DNA of 64,000 nucleotides from Macropodus opercularis (GCA_030770545.1 CM061102.1:14562501-14626500), one strand, 5' to 3'; counted from the first letter of the stretch, positions 34,986-49,124 are shown. Numbers and translations: made by a program. Notes: generated from the letters alone by a model not told the origin.

Positions 34986-37900
34986 CTTTGTGACACAACA
35001 TGGCAGCTTCTTTGAAAAAGAAACATCTACTGTATAGAGTATGAAGAAAGTTGTACTGTACAGTACTTTAGATACAATTTAAAGGCTTATTGTAGCTAAA
35101 GAAATGAAAGAACTATCTAACCTGTCATCAAACTATGCATGACAAACGAATGCATATCTAAAAGTACTTGTTGCTCATCCAAGCTAAATAATTTCGTCAC
35201 AGCAGTTGTCTGTCACCTGTTATTGACAATAAACTTCATATTTACCTCTAAACTACAGACAAGAGTTACCAACTGAAGACACATTAGCTGAACTATATTT
35301 AGTTGCCTTGTCCTTGTCTCCAGAAGCCTTTTGAGTGACTGATCCTAAAGGAGACATCAGCTGTCAGCCTGCTCTGTCATGCTTGTCAGTAAGTTGATTC
35401 ATTAATCTTGCTTGCCTTCATATTTTTATTTTTTTGCTGAGGTCTAAAACACCTGTGGCATGAGGCCAAAGAACTCTGCTGCAAGCGGGAATCACATCTG
35501 GAAGTGACATTTGTCAAGAGCATGCTTCACAAGGGTGGAGCAAAGGAGAGCGGATTGATGGCCTTCATCGTTTTTTAAAGTTTGATGAGATGAAATTCTC
35601 ACAGGAGCTGAGAAAGAAAAAGCTGTTTCGGCTCAGAGGAAATTGCTTAGGTCAGTAAGGTTTGGGAAGGATGTTGAGGACATAGGAAGATATTAATATG
35701 TCACAAAAATGAACCTTGACATTTATTCAGTTCAATAAAATCGGTGGTATTTACATTTAGAGTGGAGTCACTACTACAGTTGGTTATCTAATCTAAATTA
35801 TTATTATGATTGTCTGCTTGCATAGGGACACTTTCAGTATACATTAATTTAATGAAACTCTCTTTGCATCTCTTATTTATAATATCTTCTAATGACAAGT
35901 TGTACTTGTGTATTAATTGTTGTCTGTTGTGTTTGAGGGGATGTTTTATTGTTCCAATATGAGTCATCAAACTCGGGCTTAGGCACAGACCGAACTCCAG
36001 ATGAAAATAAATATGACTAAAAAAAATTCTTTAAAGTTGTGTTGTATATTTTTATGGTAATTTGATATGTTTGTGGTAATTTTGTACCTTTGTACGTTGC
36101 TCACGTCATACACAAGTTCCTGTCTGTTGACCTCATTGGCCACACTGTCCTGTTGATCTATGGAGGCAGATAAACACTGACTCAGAAGAGACCATCTTGT
36201 TTTCCCCAAGAAGTGGTAAAACTTGCAAAATCCATGGTAGTGCATGTATACTATACCAAATTCATTAGCTTAAATTAAGGTTTAGTTACTTACTTCGTCA
36301 CTTATTTCTACTGTTTCTTGACTATATGCATTTATTATTATTGCTGTTGTACAGCACAGCACAGTAACCGGCCACAGATACGCCAACACTTACAATTACA
36401 CAGATAAACTGAAAACAACCAGATCACTTTATTGTGGCTGATGATGACTTGCACTGGTTGCAATATGAATCATAAATAAGGGATGTTGTTAGCCAAGGTG
36501 AAAATGTACATATTAAAATATGAATGTTTCAGTGTGAGATGCGATGTGAGTATTTTAATATAACTTTACTGATTCTCACACACGCTGTATCTACTCTACC
36601 ACTGCTGTTTCTAGGACACACACACATTTCCAGACTTTGAGGCTGTGATATATAATCACTGAATTCGCTAGCAAAAAAAAATTTATCATGCTATGTGAAT
36701 AGGAACAGAGTCAGACTCATAAATCTAGGACAGGCAAGTTGTCTACAACACAGTCCATGTGAGATTGCAGAGTTAGGAAAGCGTTTCTGACAGGCTGGCT
36801 CCCAAGAGAAACTGAATGTGCTTAGTTTAAGTGTAAGCATCTGAAGTAAAGTCGGGGGTCACTTGTGAGCCAAACAGGCACTGAATGGCGAGATGTCCTC
36901 TAATTGTCAGTGAGTAGAAATTCTTAAGAATCGATAGGCCTTTATTTTTTAAAAACATGATCAAAAATGAAGTGAATATACTCAATAATGAGTCAGTGTC
37001 ACATGCTTTAATCCAAACTAAAAGGCCACAGGCATATGGTGAAGATCAGCACAGCTCTATAATTAGGTAATAAACCAAGCTACCCATGATGTTAAACACA
37101 TGCTTTGAAATGCTAGTATGCCATCACTGGCACAGTCTTACTTGTCATCACCACCTCTCAAAGCTGCAAACAGGTGATGTGTGTAATACAAAATACAAAA
37201 AATGCATCTATTACATCAGTTTTGCACATTACAGGCTACAATACCTGATTATTTTTAAACATAGCCTGAAAGTGAAGAAAGAACAACACAAAATGCTTAT
37301 AAGCTGTAATAAACTTGAATATATTATTGCCATAGTTGATTGATGTGCTTATTTTTTTTCTGCAATGCCATTCTATTTAAGAGTAGGGAAATATAGTTAA
37401 AATGAACTTTAGGGAAAATGAGACATCATGCTGACTTACTTTGTGTGCCTTGGGGAAATGTTGTGCGTCTGTGTGTGCGCGTGCAAACACAAACATGAGC
37501 ATGTGTATATGCATGCACGCAAGTTATTGGGTGAGGCTGTGCTTGAAATACAAGGAGACTGGTATTGCTCAAGGGAAATTGAACCAATTTCACCTTATGT
37601 AATGTGACTCTGGGGAAATCAGCCCTGTCACACAGTGTTTACGGAAAAGATATCGTGGCAGATACATTTTCAAAAGTGACGAGAAAAGTCATGCAGAGGC
37701 AGCACACATGCCAGTTTGAGTGGTTGGCATTAGCCAGAGTCTCAGTGGAATTATGATTTTTTTTTTGTGAACATATAGCTGTTAATGGGATGTCTGTTTA
37801 TCATGCCAATAAATCGACAGCAGTTTATTGCTCTTTGAAGATTAATAGTAATGGCTGCAGTTAAGTGAAAGACTAAATTCTCTAAGTCCTTGAAAGTGTC

Positions 37901-38687
37901 CTTGAAGGAGTAATATGACAGGCTTTTTGGGAGTCCCTCAGGTCCCCAGGGTGTTTGTGGACATTTCCATGCTGAAAAACTGCGCTCAGCAAGCCCAAAC
38001 AAGAACACAAAAACCGACAATGAAGTTGACGTATATAGGAAAACGAAGATTAAGTCACACTGAAGACCCGAGTTCTCTTTGCCATGCTGTTCTGGACCTC
38101 AAGGTCCTCGCCTAGTGCTAGAGGCTGGTCCATTTAAAACAAACAAACACCTGACAAGGGCCACAGTGCCTTATGAATATCGTTCACAGTGAGATCTTGC
38201 CTGAGACTGCTGGACTAAAATCTACATTAAATTTTGTTCTGCTTCACTTTATCAGAATGAACCTTTGCTGAGATAATGTTTATAAACTGTACTATGGTTT
38301 GATGAAGGTTGAGAGGTAACTGCGCATAATTTCAAAGGAATGTTATTTATACTTTGTGTCAAATTGAATGGCTTTTCATCAGTTCATATACTGTATGCGA
38401 TTTGATAATTGTAGGCCTCCTGCACACGCCACAGTTAGTAGTGATTTTATTTACAGCCTAGAAGTAACTGCAACTGAGTCACGTAACAGAAAGACAAAAT
38501 GCAGCAGAGCAACATGTATACAAAAAACATGAAACAATTATATTTTTTGATTTGTTTATATGAGTGCTATTCTAATCTATTTAAGTAAAATGAAGACATA
38601 TTTTTTTATTCACGACTCTCATTTGGCCAACGCAAGGCGAGTGTTACTGCTTTCCTCCCATGAGATAAATAACGGATGAATAATAAT

Positions 38688-38834
38688 CATTCATGCATCT
38701 TCTACCGCTTCTTCCCTGTAGGGGTCGCGGGTGTGAGAGGGGCGAAAGGCAGGGTTCACCCGGGACAGGTCGCCAGTCTGTCGCAGGGCCACACATATAG
38801 ACGCACAACCAGTCACGCGCACACTCACACATGC
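38688..38834 (+). mobile_element. dispersed teleost repeat, copy b
   Basis: TCATGCATCTTCTACCGCTT, GTAGGGGTCGCGGGTGTGAG, GGCAGGGTTCACCCGGGACA, GGTCGCCAGTCTGTCGCAGG and the following GGCCACACATATAGACG match the same family as copy a and extend further. The middle 'cccagctg' portion is missing or diverged. Frames on both strands here are by-products of the repeat. Confidence 0.7.
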
Positions 38835-39717
38835 ATTTGTTGCCCTGCTAACAGAACAGGGTAAAATCTATGTGCGTGTGTATCAGGCAGGTACCTGTAA
38901 CTAGGAGCAGAGTGAGTTGGGGATGGACACCAGGGCAGTGAGGAGAAGAACTAAAACAAATCCACGGCACAACTGTGACAGCTTGGGACAAATCCTGGAC
39001 ATGACCCATAGATAGTAAATAACAAGACAGCTTCAAGCACACTATGCCAGCACCAGTGGTGACTTCACAGTCATATGGACATGTTTTCTGACTCAAAGTC
39101 CAAAACACGCAAACACAGAAACCATTTGGTAAACTTTGCCAACGTTTTGTGTGTTAACTGGGCCAAATCACCATGTTTGCACAGTTGTAATCAGGCATAA
39201 CCTTCTTAGAACAAAAAGTAGGTTATGTCTTTTGCCACTAGTGTATAATCTGAGGAGGCGGGTGCCCTTTTGTTGCCTGGCGCCAGTGGAGTGCATTGTA
39301 AACAAGTGCCTGCTGTGATGGGTGGGGTCTTTCAACAAACACATCAGTAGGTCATATATGGGCCTAAGGAAAAACAGCATGTTTGGTTGTTTTTGTTGAA
39401 TTACCTGTTGTAAAGACTGTAAAAACAGTGGAACAAAAGCCTCAGTCTAACATCATTTTACAATAGTTCTTATGCCCTTGATGGAGCGATGTTTCCGCTC
39501 AGCCTGAAGAAGGGTACCACGGGCATGCTTTGCTGCAAACCATCTGTGCGGCGGTGGGGAGGCAGACAGCCGGGCAGGTGGGCACCAGGACTCAGGGACC
39601 CCAGGCGCCCTTGGAGCCAAGATCCTAGAATGAGCCTACAGATTACAGCCGCTAATTAGTCAGCAGGCCAGAGTGCAAGCAAACTCCCGTGCCAAGCTCT
39701 GGTGTATATACTGTACT

Positions 39718-39733
39718 CACACACACACACACT
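39718..39733. repeat. short (CA)n
   Basis: About eight CA units with flanking matches. Confidence 0.7.
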
Positions 39734-41623
39734 GAGTTTACAGTATGGCTATATTTTAATTTGGTTTAAACTAAAAGTAAGGGAATTAAATTGTAAATAA
39801 GTTTTGTGCTACATATAACTGTAGCCTGTGCATGTCTAGGTGTTTGGTCAGACAGTGAAAGGTTCTATAGGGCCGCTTAACATTTTCTCAGTGTTAGGTT
39901 GCTATAGTGTCAGTAGATTGTTGCTATGGGCCAAGAGGTGGACTTTCACAGACTCTAAGGATGCAGATGAACATAGTGAAGTAGCAGAAAGGGGTAGCGC
40001 TAGCAATGTTGCATTACATAATGTATGTGATGATGGGTAATCATAAATTCTGAATAGGAGTACTTACAAGAGTACCTTTGCTATTGTAAACAAAAAAACT
40101 ATTTATATAGAAAATATATAATTCACAAGACACTGAACCACCTATTGAACCCAAAACTTGATCACATCCTAGATACGTCTATGTATATGTTTTTATGCCA
40201 TTTTGTTTGAAAGCACAATGCTAAAATATGTAACTCAAAGCTTTTATTTAATCACAATTATTCCTCAAACTAACAAAAGCAAGAACAACATTTCTTTTCA
40301 TGAAAAATACAACTGTATTGTTTTTTTTTTTTATTAAACTTTTTTTTCCAAAAGCTAAGGACCTTTTTTCATTACAATTTTTTGAAAGGCCCAGGTGTAA
40401 AAATGAAAAGTAAAAAGGAAAGGTTATTCTCAGTCTCCTCTGTTAAAGAAAACCCACTATGGTCACATACAATGTAATGTCAGGACGAAGCATGTCACCC
40501 ACTGTAACAGTGTGACTCATTGATGTGTTTCTCAACAACAATGGAGCTTTACAACACAGTTGAATAAGCTCAAGGTTTGAGATTCGCAAATGTCTTGGTT
40601 TTAGGCTTTTTATTGAATTTGTTCATAAAACATAGAAGATCACATAACATATGTATTAATGCAACAAATTTCAACAAACCACAGTAAAATACATACATCT
40701 ATCATCTCAACCGCCTATTTATATAATAAGGATATTAACAACAGCTACTTTGCAGGTTTTATCTAATGAAATCAGATGTTTTTGTAAAGCATGAGATGCT
40801 TTGTTAGCCGTAGCTCTGGTGTTGTGTTCAGAGACGACACAAATTGAGGGTTGTCCTTGTTAGGGATTGTTATGGTTTTGAGGACAATGCAAAGTGTAAG
40901 AGTGCACCTGTATGTCATTCATGGTTTGAGAGTGATCAGAGCACAGCGGAGCTTAGTCTTCTAAACGGTTAGTGATTTTAGGAAACATTCATTGCTATTA
41001 ATATCCAATGTACTGAACAGAAATTATTGATTCCATATACCGGTACTATATTCTATACATCTGTCACATATAGCAGCCATCCCTGTGGCGTCAGTAACAG
41101 CTCTGTGACTAAACTACTCAATCTGCATTTGTGGGCTAGAGGCATCACACTGATTTAATTTAGCTGGCCTCAGTTACAGTGGAAGCCTCTCGCCATAATT
41201 GAAAGTGGCTTCTTCATTCGAATATTAATTCCCACACAGCAACCCTTACAGAATGTAAGATGTAGAAGATAGCAGCAGGCCAGACTTGAGGATGCATTTT
41301 AATTTATAGTCCTTTACAGTTCACCAGGCCTGGTTACAGTGACTTTTAAGGTCCCATGTAGAAAATAGAATGTTCATTTTAGGGGATATTTGCAAGGTGA
41401 CAGCTCTTAACCATCACTGACTGGTGGTAATAAGACCTAGATGTGATTGTGGGGTAGTTGCGCCATGTTATCATTAGAATTCTAGCAAAAGAAAGTCGAA
41501 ATAACAGCTTGAAGCGAGCAATGGATAATGGAGCACATCATGATCAGCATGTGAAGGAACTTCGTGAGGTGAGAAGTTGTGTAGATATTTGTAACAGCAG
41601 TATGTTGTAATATTTTTTTTAAT

Positions 41624-41642
41624 AATCAATCAATCAATCAAT
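41624..41642. repeat. short (AATC)n tetranucleotide repeat
   Basis: About four and a half units of AATC following a T-rich run. It is the same motif class as the longer CAAT array at 21946. Confidence 0.8.
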
Positions 41643-43459
41643 AAGTCATTTGAATTACTGCATTAGTGCCTGTAGGTAAAGCAGAGATTTATTGTAACGG
41701 TATTGTAATTTGTGTCATGCTGTTATGTTCTGTTCTTATGTGTTGCCCTCCTTCCATCAGTTTTTGTTTCATTTTCAATTTTCTAAATGTCACTGGACAG
41801 ACTGAAAAGGACAGAGCTGAATAATAACATTAAACAAATCAGTTATTCTGTTAGACGGAAGGAGAGTATTATCTACTGCAGGCAATAAAGCTCAGGCGGA
41901 AAGCTTCTACCACAAGGAACATATTTCAATTAGTAACATATATTAATGTGTATATGTTCAGTTCATATTTAATTATATAGTCAAAGGTATTGGTATTCTT
42001 TTATACTAGTATTATCTCAGTATCTCACTTTTATTCTATACATTTTGTGGCCTCTACAGTCCAGCCCCTAAATATTTAAGTGTTCATGCAAAAATTATAC
42101 TTGCACTAACTCAAAGGCAGAGAAAATCAAGGGTAAAGAGTAAATGTATGTGTTAGAGCCCTCTGTGATCAATACGTGGGCAAAAGAGTCAGATTAACTA
42201 AGAAGCAGACTAAGAATTCCAACTTGTGACTTCAAGACAAAACAATAGAAGCAAACTAGGGATCTAGCAAAATAATAATCCATGGTTCCAATTTATAAAA
42301 CGGTATAGAGCAGGAAATAAATGAAACGAACCAATACAATGAATGAAATAAAAATTGTCAGAACTTACAAACTGTCATGACAATGACAACAAACAAACCA
42401 ACTAAAAGTGAAGATGTAACTACCGGTAGTCTTTATATCCCGAATATATACTCAATTTAATAATATACTCACTTTTGGTACCAGACATTAATGTCTGTGT
42501 TTGGAGTTTTTTTGAAGGCACAGCAAATTTACACTGTTATACAAACTGTACACTCACTACATTACATTGTAGCAAAGTGTCATTTCTTCAGTGTTGTCAC
42601 ATGAAAAGGTATTAAATATGTACAAGAAATGTGAGGGGTGTGATCACTTCTGTGACATACTGTAAATGTACTGACTTGTCAGTTGTGCAAAGTGTCCCAG
42701 CCTACAGTAGATACAGAGTTAGAGAATAGAACATATATCAGAATATACCGTATAACATCAATTTCGAAGCTTCTCACAGAATGCACGTGGATATGTGCTT
42801 TGGAAAGAGGAGATTAACTTGTGTGAAGTAGGTCATGTCTAGTGAACAGAAGGTTGAATGAAAGCAGACTCCTTTCTGTTCTCCTGTAAAATGCATGTTC
42901 ATTATTATTTAAAGGTGTCTGCAGCCTGTGAGAGTTTAACAGTCTTTAGCAGTTTACACTCAGCATCATGGATCTAACGGCGGCGTCCGTTGAATTCCAT
43001 TCTTCATTCCAAGTGTATTTCTGCTTAAAGACCTCAGTTGTAGAACGGAGTCAGCCTGCTAACCTTTCTTCAGAATTTTCACAATCAAATCTTTCATCAA
43101 AATATTTAGGAAAAATACAAAATAAAAACATTCTGTAACTCCTTACCCATGAATGTCATGCCCAGTAGCTTTATTTAAATACTTATCTGAAGTTTGAACC
43201 TGTGTAACGACTTCCAACGTATTTCTGCCAACAAAAAGAGATTTTTTGTAGCTCTTTAAATTACAATTGGTGTAATAGCATAATAAATCTACATTAACAA
43301 GGCGCTTATTGTGAACACTGAATATTAATGCATACGTACGGTAACAAATTAATCTGAGCCTTTTCTGTAGGGATTTCAAACCACAGGGTGTCTAGTCTGT
43401 TATCATACTGTATTAAAGGTTTTCTTTATTCTATACCTGGAATTAATAACTATAAGGTT

Positions 43460-43507
43460 TGTGTGTGTGTTGGGGAGTGTGTGGGTGTGTGTGTGTGTGC
43501 GCGCGTG
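43460..43507. repeat. imperfect (GT)n with GC tail
   Basis: GT units interrupted by TGGGGA and GGG, ending in GCGCGCG. Frames across it on both strands are repeat artefacts. Confidence 0.9.
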
Positions 43508-45819
43508 AAATTGTCTTCCTATTTCCCACCCTGGCTCTGCCGAGAGCTCTCAAAGCAGCACTTTTGATCATATTGACAGAAGGTTCCACACCTCTTGGGC
43601 ATTGGCTTTTTTCAGAATCCTTACATGAAGTGTTCACTTGTCAGCCTCTGTCAGAGAAGTCACAGAGATCTTCCCAAAGCTAACAAATATCCTCTCACAA
43701 ACTTCTCCAAGCATGTCGGCAGAAGTATAAAAGCTCCATTTCAATGCCTCATTTCTTCTATTTCTCAGCGGTTGGATGCCGGCATGCATTCCTGCTGGAG
43801 CTTCAAACATTCAACCCTGGGAAAATGGCCTACAGAAAATGTATTAGCAGGTTTTTAGTCTGACCCAATTTCCCAGTCAGACACTGTGTCAGCCTGATGA
43901 TGCACAAACAGACAACTGATTGGTAAAACACAATATCAATCTGTCAGGCATGTAAGTCCTACTGTATACACGTATCCTACACACTGTCGTAGATAAAAAA
44001 CTGAAGGGATGTTGGCGTTTCTATATGGTTCCTGTTTTGTGAATCAGGGCACGATCTCAAGTTATTTTCCCAGCAGTTTCAAAAAATACCTTGCAGACAC
44101 ATGCTGAATGCTTGAAAGCACCAATTCATCACCGCATAGCTGAGGCAGATGTGGTACAAGTAATGCTGTGCTGCATACTGTAGCATGTGTCTCACGTTTT
44201 GTGGAAAGTGAAATTTACAAGAGGTGAAATAAGTACGGATGAGGGTTTTTTTGTTGTTTTTTTTGCAGAAATTGAAAATGTCCAGGCTTTTTTATGTTTA
44301 ACCCTTGTAGGAGTTACTGTAAATGCACCATATATCTTTCTCAAAACATAGTAGAGTGACTGTAAGACTCAAGAATCTCAAAGCTGTACATACTGTAAAT
44401 GAATTACTTGCACAAATGTAATAGACGTTTTACTATGTAGCTCATTGTGCCTACACTCAGTATGTGCTTAGATAGGATCTTTTCTTTACATGACATAGTA
44501 TCAGTGATTGGACGATGCTTTTTAACTAAGCTACAGTAGTTTGACAGCATTACACGTACAGTAAAAACCTTTTTAACATGAGATAATAAAAATCATTTCA
44601 GTTTATTTCAACATTGTTCAAGTTTATGTTTAAATCCACACTTTGTCTCGCTAAAGTGCTATAATTATGATTATTACTTTTTAAATCAAGACAGTTCTAA
44701 GTACATGGAGGAATAAAAGCAGTATCCCATCGTCTGGTTTACAATTAGATATATTATATATTGTGTTCCTTTAATGCTGCTTATGTAATGCAGAGTTTAA
44801 CTGGCATATTTGGATAATGGTTCGTTGGATGTGAATTTTAAACTGTTTGTCAATTTGAATATCCGTCAACACTTGTCAGTCTGAGGTCTGGATCAAACCT
44901 GGCTCTCACCTGTTAGGGTAACTAACACTTTACTGGTGACACTAGAGCGATTTGCTGTGAAATGTTTAATGTTGCATACATTTAGCGCTACCTTTAATTA
45001 AACAGTCAAATCAGTCACTGATTTTGAAGCACTAGGATTAAATAGTCACATTGATAAGTGGTGTTCTCTTGTTTTGCTCTTTCCTTTTTTAATTACAAAG
45101 CAGATCGACTGTCCATCAACAATCAGGAATAATTACTATATAGACTTGTGCTTCTGATTGCTGCTTCTCACCACACCCGAGAAATGATATGTCTGGAAAT
45201 TTACATTTTAGAGAGCACATAGACTTTTTAATTTTCAGTGGGACTGTGTCTCTAATCAGTAGCTGTGTTACTGCATGTGTGTACAGGTGGGAGGATGTAG
45301 TGCTAATATATAATATATAAATAAATCAGCATTGACTTTACAGTCTGTATTTTTGGGCAATATCAATGCTACTCCACAAAGAAAATTAGTGACTCCTTTC
45401 AGCCTGGGTAGTGTCATGTCACCTGTGTGCATGGATGTCCACTGACATTAATCATTAGCATAAGGTAATGAACACCTCAAAGCTTCCAATAACACTTCAC
45501 AATCTGTTTTCAATTTTGTGGAATGGTTTTATTCATGAAGACGTGGCCAAAGACAAAAATAAATGATGAATGAATATGTTCTGAAAGTGGTGCATGACTA
45601 AGTGGCATTCAGGAGATGTAATGGAGATATTACACAGTCGGTAGTGAATAAATGGAGAATGGTTCAGATGAGGACCTCCACTAAAATCTACAAAAAAAGT
45701 CTACAGTAAACATCAATTATACATTTTATATCTTTGTTATTTTGTGTTATTTTATTATATATTCAATTATGTGGAACTGATCTTGTTGGCAGCAATTTAC
45801 TTGATTTTACCTTTACAAA

Positions 45820-45905
45820 GTGTGGTGTGTGTGTCTGTGTGTTGTGTGTTTGTGTGTGGGGGTGTGTGTGTGCGCGCGGGGGTGTGTGGTGGTGGTGTCT
45901 GTGTG
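45820..45905. repeat. imperfect GT/GGT-rich repeat
   Basis: About 85 bases of GT-rich sequence with GGGGG and GCGCGCG interruptions and a GGTGGTGGTG stretch. The interrupting G runs give it quadruplex potential on the + strand. Confidence 0.9.
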
Positions 45906-46744
45906 AACAGAAACTTGAGCAGAGACAAAACTAAAGACACAGAGGCTACGACACATGACATGAAATGTAACTTAAATGAAATCAACTTTACACCAAACTA
46001 TCCAAAGACAAACCAAGGGTTTCATGCACAACAACATTAATTATAACATTAAAATAACAAAACAATGATGCAGCTTGTGTAAATATGTTAAACATACATA
46101 GATCATAATACAAGCCAGAGCTTCATAATAGAAATGCTAAGTGTGTTTAAAAAATGGACTTTATAGTTGGCTTGGTTCGTTGTTTGGCACTTCATGTTTC
46201 GCCATAGTAAATAAACATTTATACTTAGCGTTAACACACTACACAGGTCATGAACAAGGTTTTTGTCATTGTAAGTGCACTGAATTGCTTAATTAAAAGT
46301 AATCCAATTTAATCTAATTACTGCTGCAATTTGATTCCTTTAATAAACCATGTAACTTGGATGGATGTGATACTGGCGTGACCACAGTGTGCGCATCTGA
46401 TGTTGCTCACAGTGGTCCAAGGGAAATTTGTGTGTTTGCTCAGACACATGAAAAATTAGAGGGAACATTGATCATAACGTTACTGTAGGGCAGAGCTTGA
46501 AGTATTTAGCTAGTGTAAGGACTCAACAGATGGATGAATTAAATGTACTATATGTTGCTATCAGAATCAAATTAAAGCTTCTGCTCTTTCTACTAAACAG
46601 GAGGAGTCCTTGTGTGTTTAAGTCAACAACTGCACATCCTTATCCTAGAGTGAATGCATTATTTAAACATTTAAACCGGTTTTTACTTCAAGTTAATGTT
46701 TGTGTTTAATATATTATTACATACATACATATATTATTTATATT

Positions 46745-46872
46745 GTATTTCATTGCACTTGTTTGTATGAGATGTGATTCTGACCTCTTGGGCAAGTCAA
46801 GAATGAGATTTTGACCTTAATGTATCTGTACCTGAAATAAGTAAGTAAGTCAGTCAATAAGTCAATAAATAA
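46745..46872 (+). mobile_element. retroposon 3' tail with degenerate simple-repeat end
   Basis: GGGCAAGTCAAGAATGAGAT, TTTGACCTTAATGTATCTGT and ACCTGAAATAAGTAAGTAAG resemble a widespread teleost LINE tail (usual form GAGATTTTGATCTCAATG...CCTGGTTAAATAAA). It ends in AAGT/AATA repeats, so the element lies in + orientation. Only the tail is visible. Confidence 0.5.
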
Positions 46873-47087
46873 GAGTCATCTCTCTATTTGTACTGTATAT
46901 CACCAAAAGTGATGACGTGGTTGGAAAGTAGCTCACAATTTCGAAGGGCTGTTTGGCGATGAGGATGTGGTTTTAGAGCTAAGGTTAGAATTGAGTTTTG
47001 TTGTGCATTTCATTTGGGATGGTTAGGGTGAGGAGGAATGAATTACACCAACCTGTGTCTTTGCTTTGTGTAGATAAAACTAAAAGG

Positions 47088-47088
<1 letters not shown>

Positions 47089-47144
<56 letters not shown>
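47089..47144. repeat. (TG)28 microsatellite
   Basis: Fifty-six bases of uninterrupted TG, the longest pure dinucleotide array in the window and probably highly polymorphic. Such TG tracts can also adopt Z-DNA and bind TDP-43 in RNA. Confidence 0.97.
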
Positions 47145-47146
<2 letters not shown>

Positions 47147-48190
47147 CTCTGTAGAATTCATGGTGGAGCAGCTGTTTTGCATTGCATTACATTGTGCACA
47201 TGTCTTCATTCAAAGGTAAGAAGAGTAGCGACAAATAGTCGGGCAATAGTACAGGTACTGTATTGTGAATTTCATGAGAAGACATTTTATTTTAGCATAT
47301 TGTGTAAGTGTAACAACTTCAACACAGTTTCTATTATTGAAGTGAAATCTCTGTAGCCATAGTTGTGTATTTCTAGCTGCCTAGGTGCTAAGCTTCTCTG
47401 TCTGCCTCAAACAACTTGTTCTCCATGAATCTTCAGTAGTTTAACTTTTGTGAGTAATAACTCTCTTCATCCTTTACACAAACCCAGTGGCACTCGATTC
47501 CTTTTGAAGCAAGCGCTTCTAATGAATACCTCCTACTTACAGTATCACTTTCATGCCTGGGTGGTAATTACCTTCTTCTCAACCCAAAAATTAATTACAT
47601 ACCCATAAATTGCCAATTTACCCACTGAGGCAATGCTTACACCCGCTGTAATGTGATTTCCTGTAGAAAGATGGATGATATCGCCACCATCTGCCAAACT
47701 CTCTTCCTTCCTGTGCTTTCCCTGAAGGTCAGGGTACACGCTGCCTGCCAGGATGGCTCGACGCTGGTCATTTTGTATCATTTTCAGGTGTGTTTTCCAG
47801 GACCTGCAATCTGTTACATGCCCGTTAGATCTGTAGCAATCTTTTACACGGCTGGATGACACACAAACAGCAGAACCAACATTTCATACTGTAAAAACAG
47901 TTTGTGCACAGACCTACGAGGTAACAAATTATTAATTTATTACAAGAAACGATGTAGCTCTAAGGTTTTATGTCAAAAGGAGAAGGCTCAAAACAGAGGA
48001 GCTATAAGCCAGCGGAACAAGTGTGGCTGATAATTTTGTTTGACTTGTTCCATTTACATATATTAAGAGATATTGTATAGAAATACTGACCATTTGATTC
48101 TTCACCATTCGTTTAAGTTTATCAGCCATCCCTCCATCTGTGATAAATGCCCAGTGTTACTCTGTTAGTCAGCACTTGGTGTAATTGTAC

Positions 48191-48410
48191 CTCATTCGCT
48201 CACTTGCTCATCTTTAGAGCCGCCGTATCCTAGCCACCGGCCTGCTGGATCCTGCAGGACAATCTCTCGTGCTCACACCTATGGGCAGTTTCTAGTCTAC
48301 TAAAAAATTAAAATGGCTGTGTGCGTTTGGGCTGTGAGAGGAAGCTGAAGTCCGTGGAAAGAACCCATGCAGACACAGGACAACAGGGCTAACCACCACA
48401 CCGTGCTTTA
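48191..48410 (+). mobile_element. dispersed teleost repeat, copy c
   Basis: GCTCACACCTATGGGCAGTT, TCTAGTCTACT, GGCTGTGAGAGGAAGCTGAA, CATGCAGACACAGGACAACA and GCTAACCACCACACCGTGC match the 3' portion of the family seen at 19994 and 38688 (usual form 'TTTAGAGTCTCCAAT...TGTGGGAGGAAGCTGGAG...ACCCACGCAGACACGGGGAGAACATG...GTGCTAACCACT'). The proximal part is diverged. It faces copy d tail to tail. Confidence 0.7.
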
Positions 48411-48649
48411 TTATAACCTTCTTTTTTTTAAATTAGAACAAATAATCAGAGTGAAGTTCAGAAAAATCCTATTTAGTGTAAAATTCCAAATATAACTTAT
48501 CAAAAATGATTATAAAAAAAATACAGTTAGTATGCTGCCAAGGACTGTGTTTATTTTCTGAATTTTCTTAGTTTTTCCCCAGTTTAATGTTGTTTAGTTA
48601 TTTTTTTTTCTTTATTATATTTTGTCCTTTCCTTCTCCAAATTGAGAGA

Positions 48650-48873
48650 GCAATCTGCCTCACAGCCAGAAAGTTTGATTCCCAGGGGTCGCCCAGGTGC
48701 CTTTCTGTGTGGAGTGTGCATGTCCTCCCCCTTGTCTGTGAGGGTTTTCTCCAGGTATCCCGGAGTGTTCAATAAATTGCCTACCTCCCACAGTCCAAAG
48801 AGTCCACGCTGACAGACTCGTAGGCGTCAGAGTGAGTGATTGTCTCTGTGTGTGGACCTGTGATGGACTCTCG
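48650..48873 (-). mobile_element. dispersed teleost repeat, copy d
   Basis: This is the same family in reverse: CTGCCTCACAGCCAGAAAGT, CTTTCTGTGTGGAGTGTGCA, TGTCCTCCCCCTTGTCTGTG, GGGTTTTCTCCAGGTATCCC, CCTACCTCCCACAGTCCAAA and GGACCTGTGATGGACTCTCG. Together with copy c, 240 bases to the left, it forms an inverted pair. The apparent reading frames across it are by-products. Confidence 0.75.
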
Positions 48874-49124
48874 TTTGGGAGTAAAGAATGTGAGCATTAT
48901 TCATTCTGTGAGTCTGAAAGGGAAACTCAAAATCAAATCTACAGCTCGACTGCAATATTATGATAAAAGTACACACAACAGTGTTGTTCTGTGCTTGAAA
49001 ATTACACATTTGTGTAACGTGTGTTATTGCACTTGCTACCTTTGATGCCCCACCAGGAAGACGCTCCACTATATAATAGCATCTTACAATTGATGTACAA
49101 GCCCAATTTTCTTACAGTTCCGTC

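Noticed and set aside
44240..44300. Strong acceptor-like TTTTTTTTGCAG at 44268
   Set aside because: The downstream sequence soon becomes AT-rich and non-coding, with no donor in a plausible distance that closes an open frame.
47190..47222. CAAAG|GTAAGAA at 47215/47216 as a recursive site or exon end
   Set aside because: The acceptor side ends in AAAG with a mixed tract, and no reading frame with a known domain ends here.
46985..47356. Poly-Cys-Val or poly-His-Thr reading frames
   Set aside because: Direct translation of the (TG)28 array.
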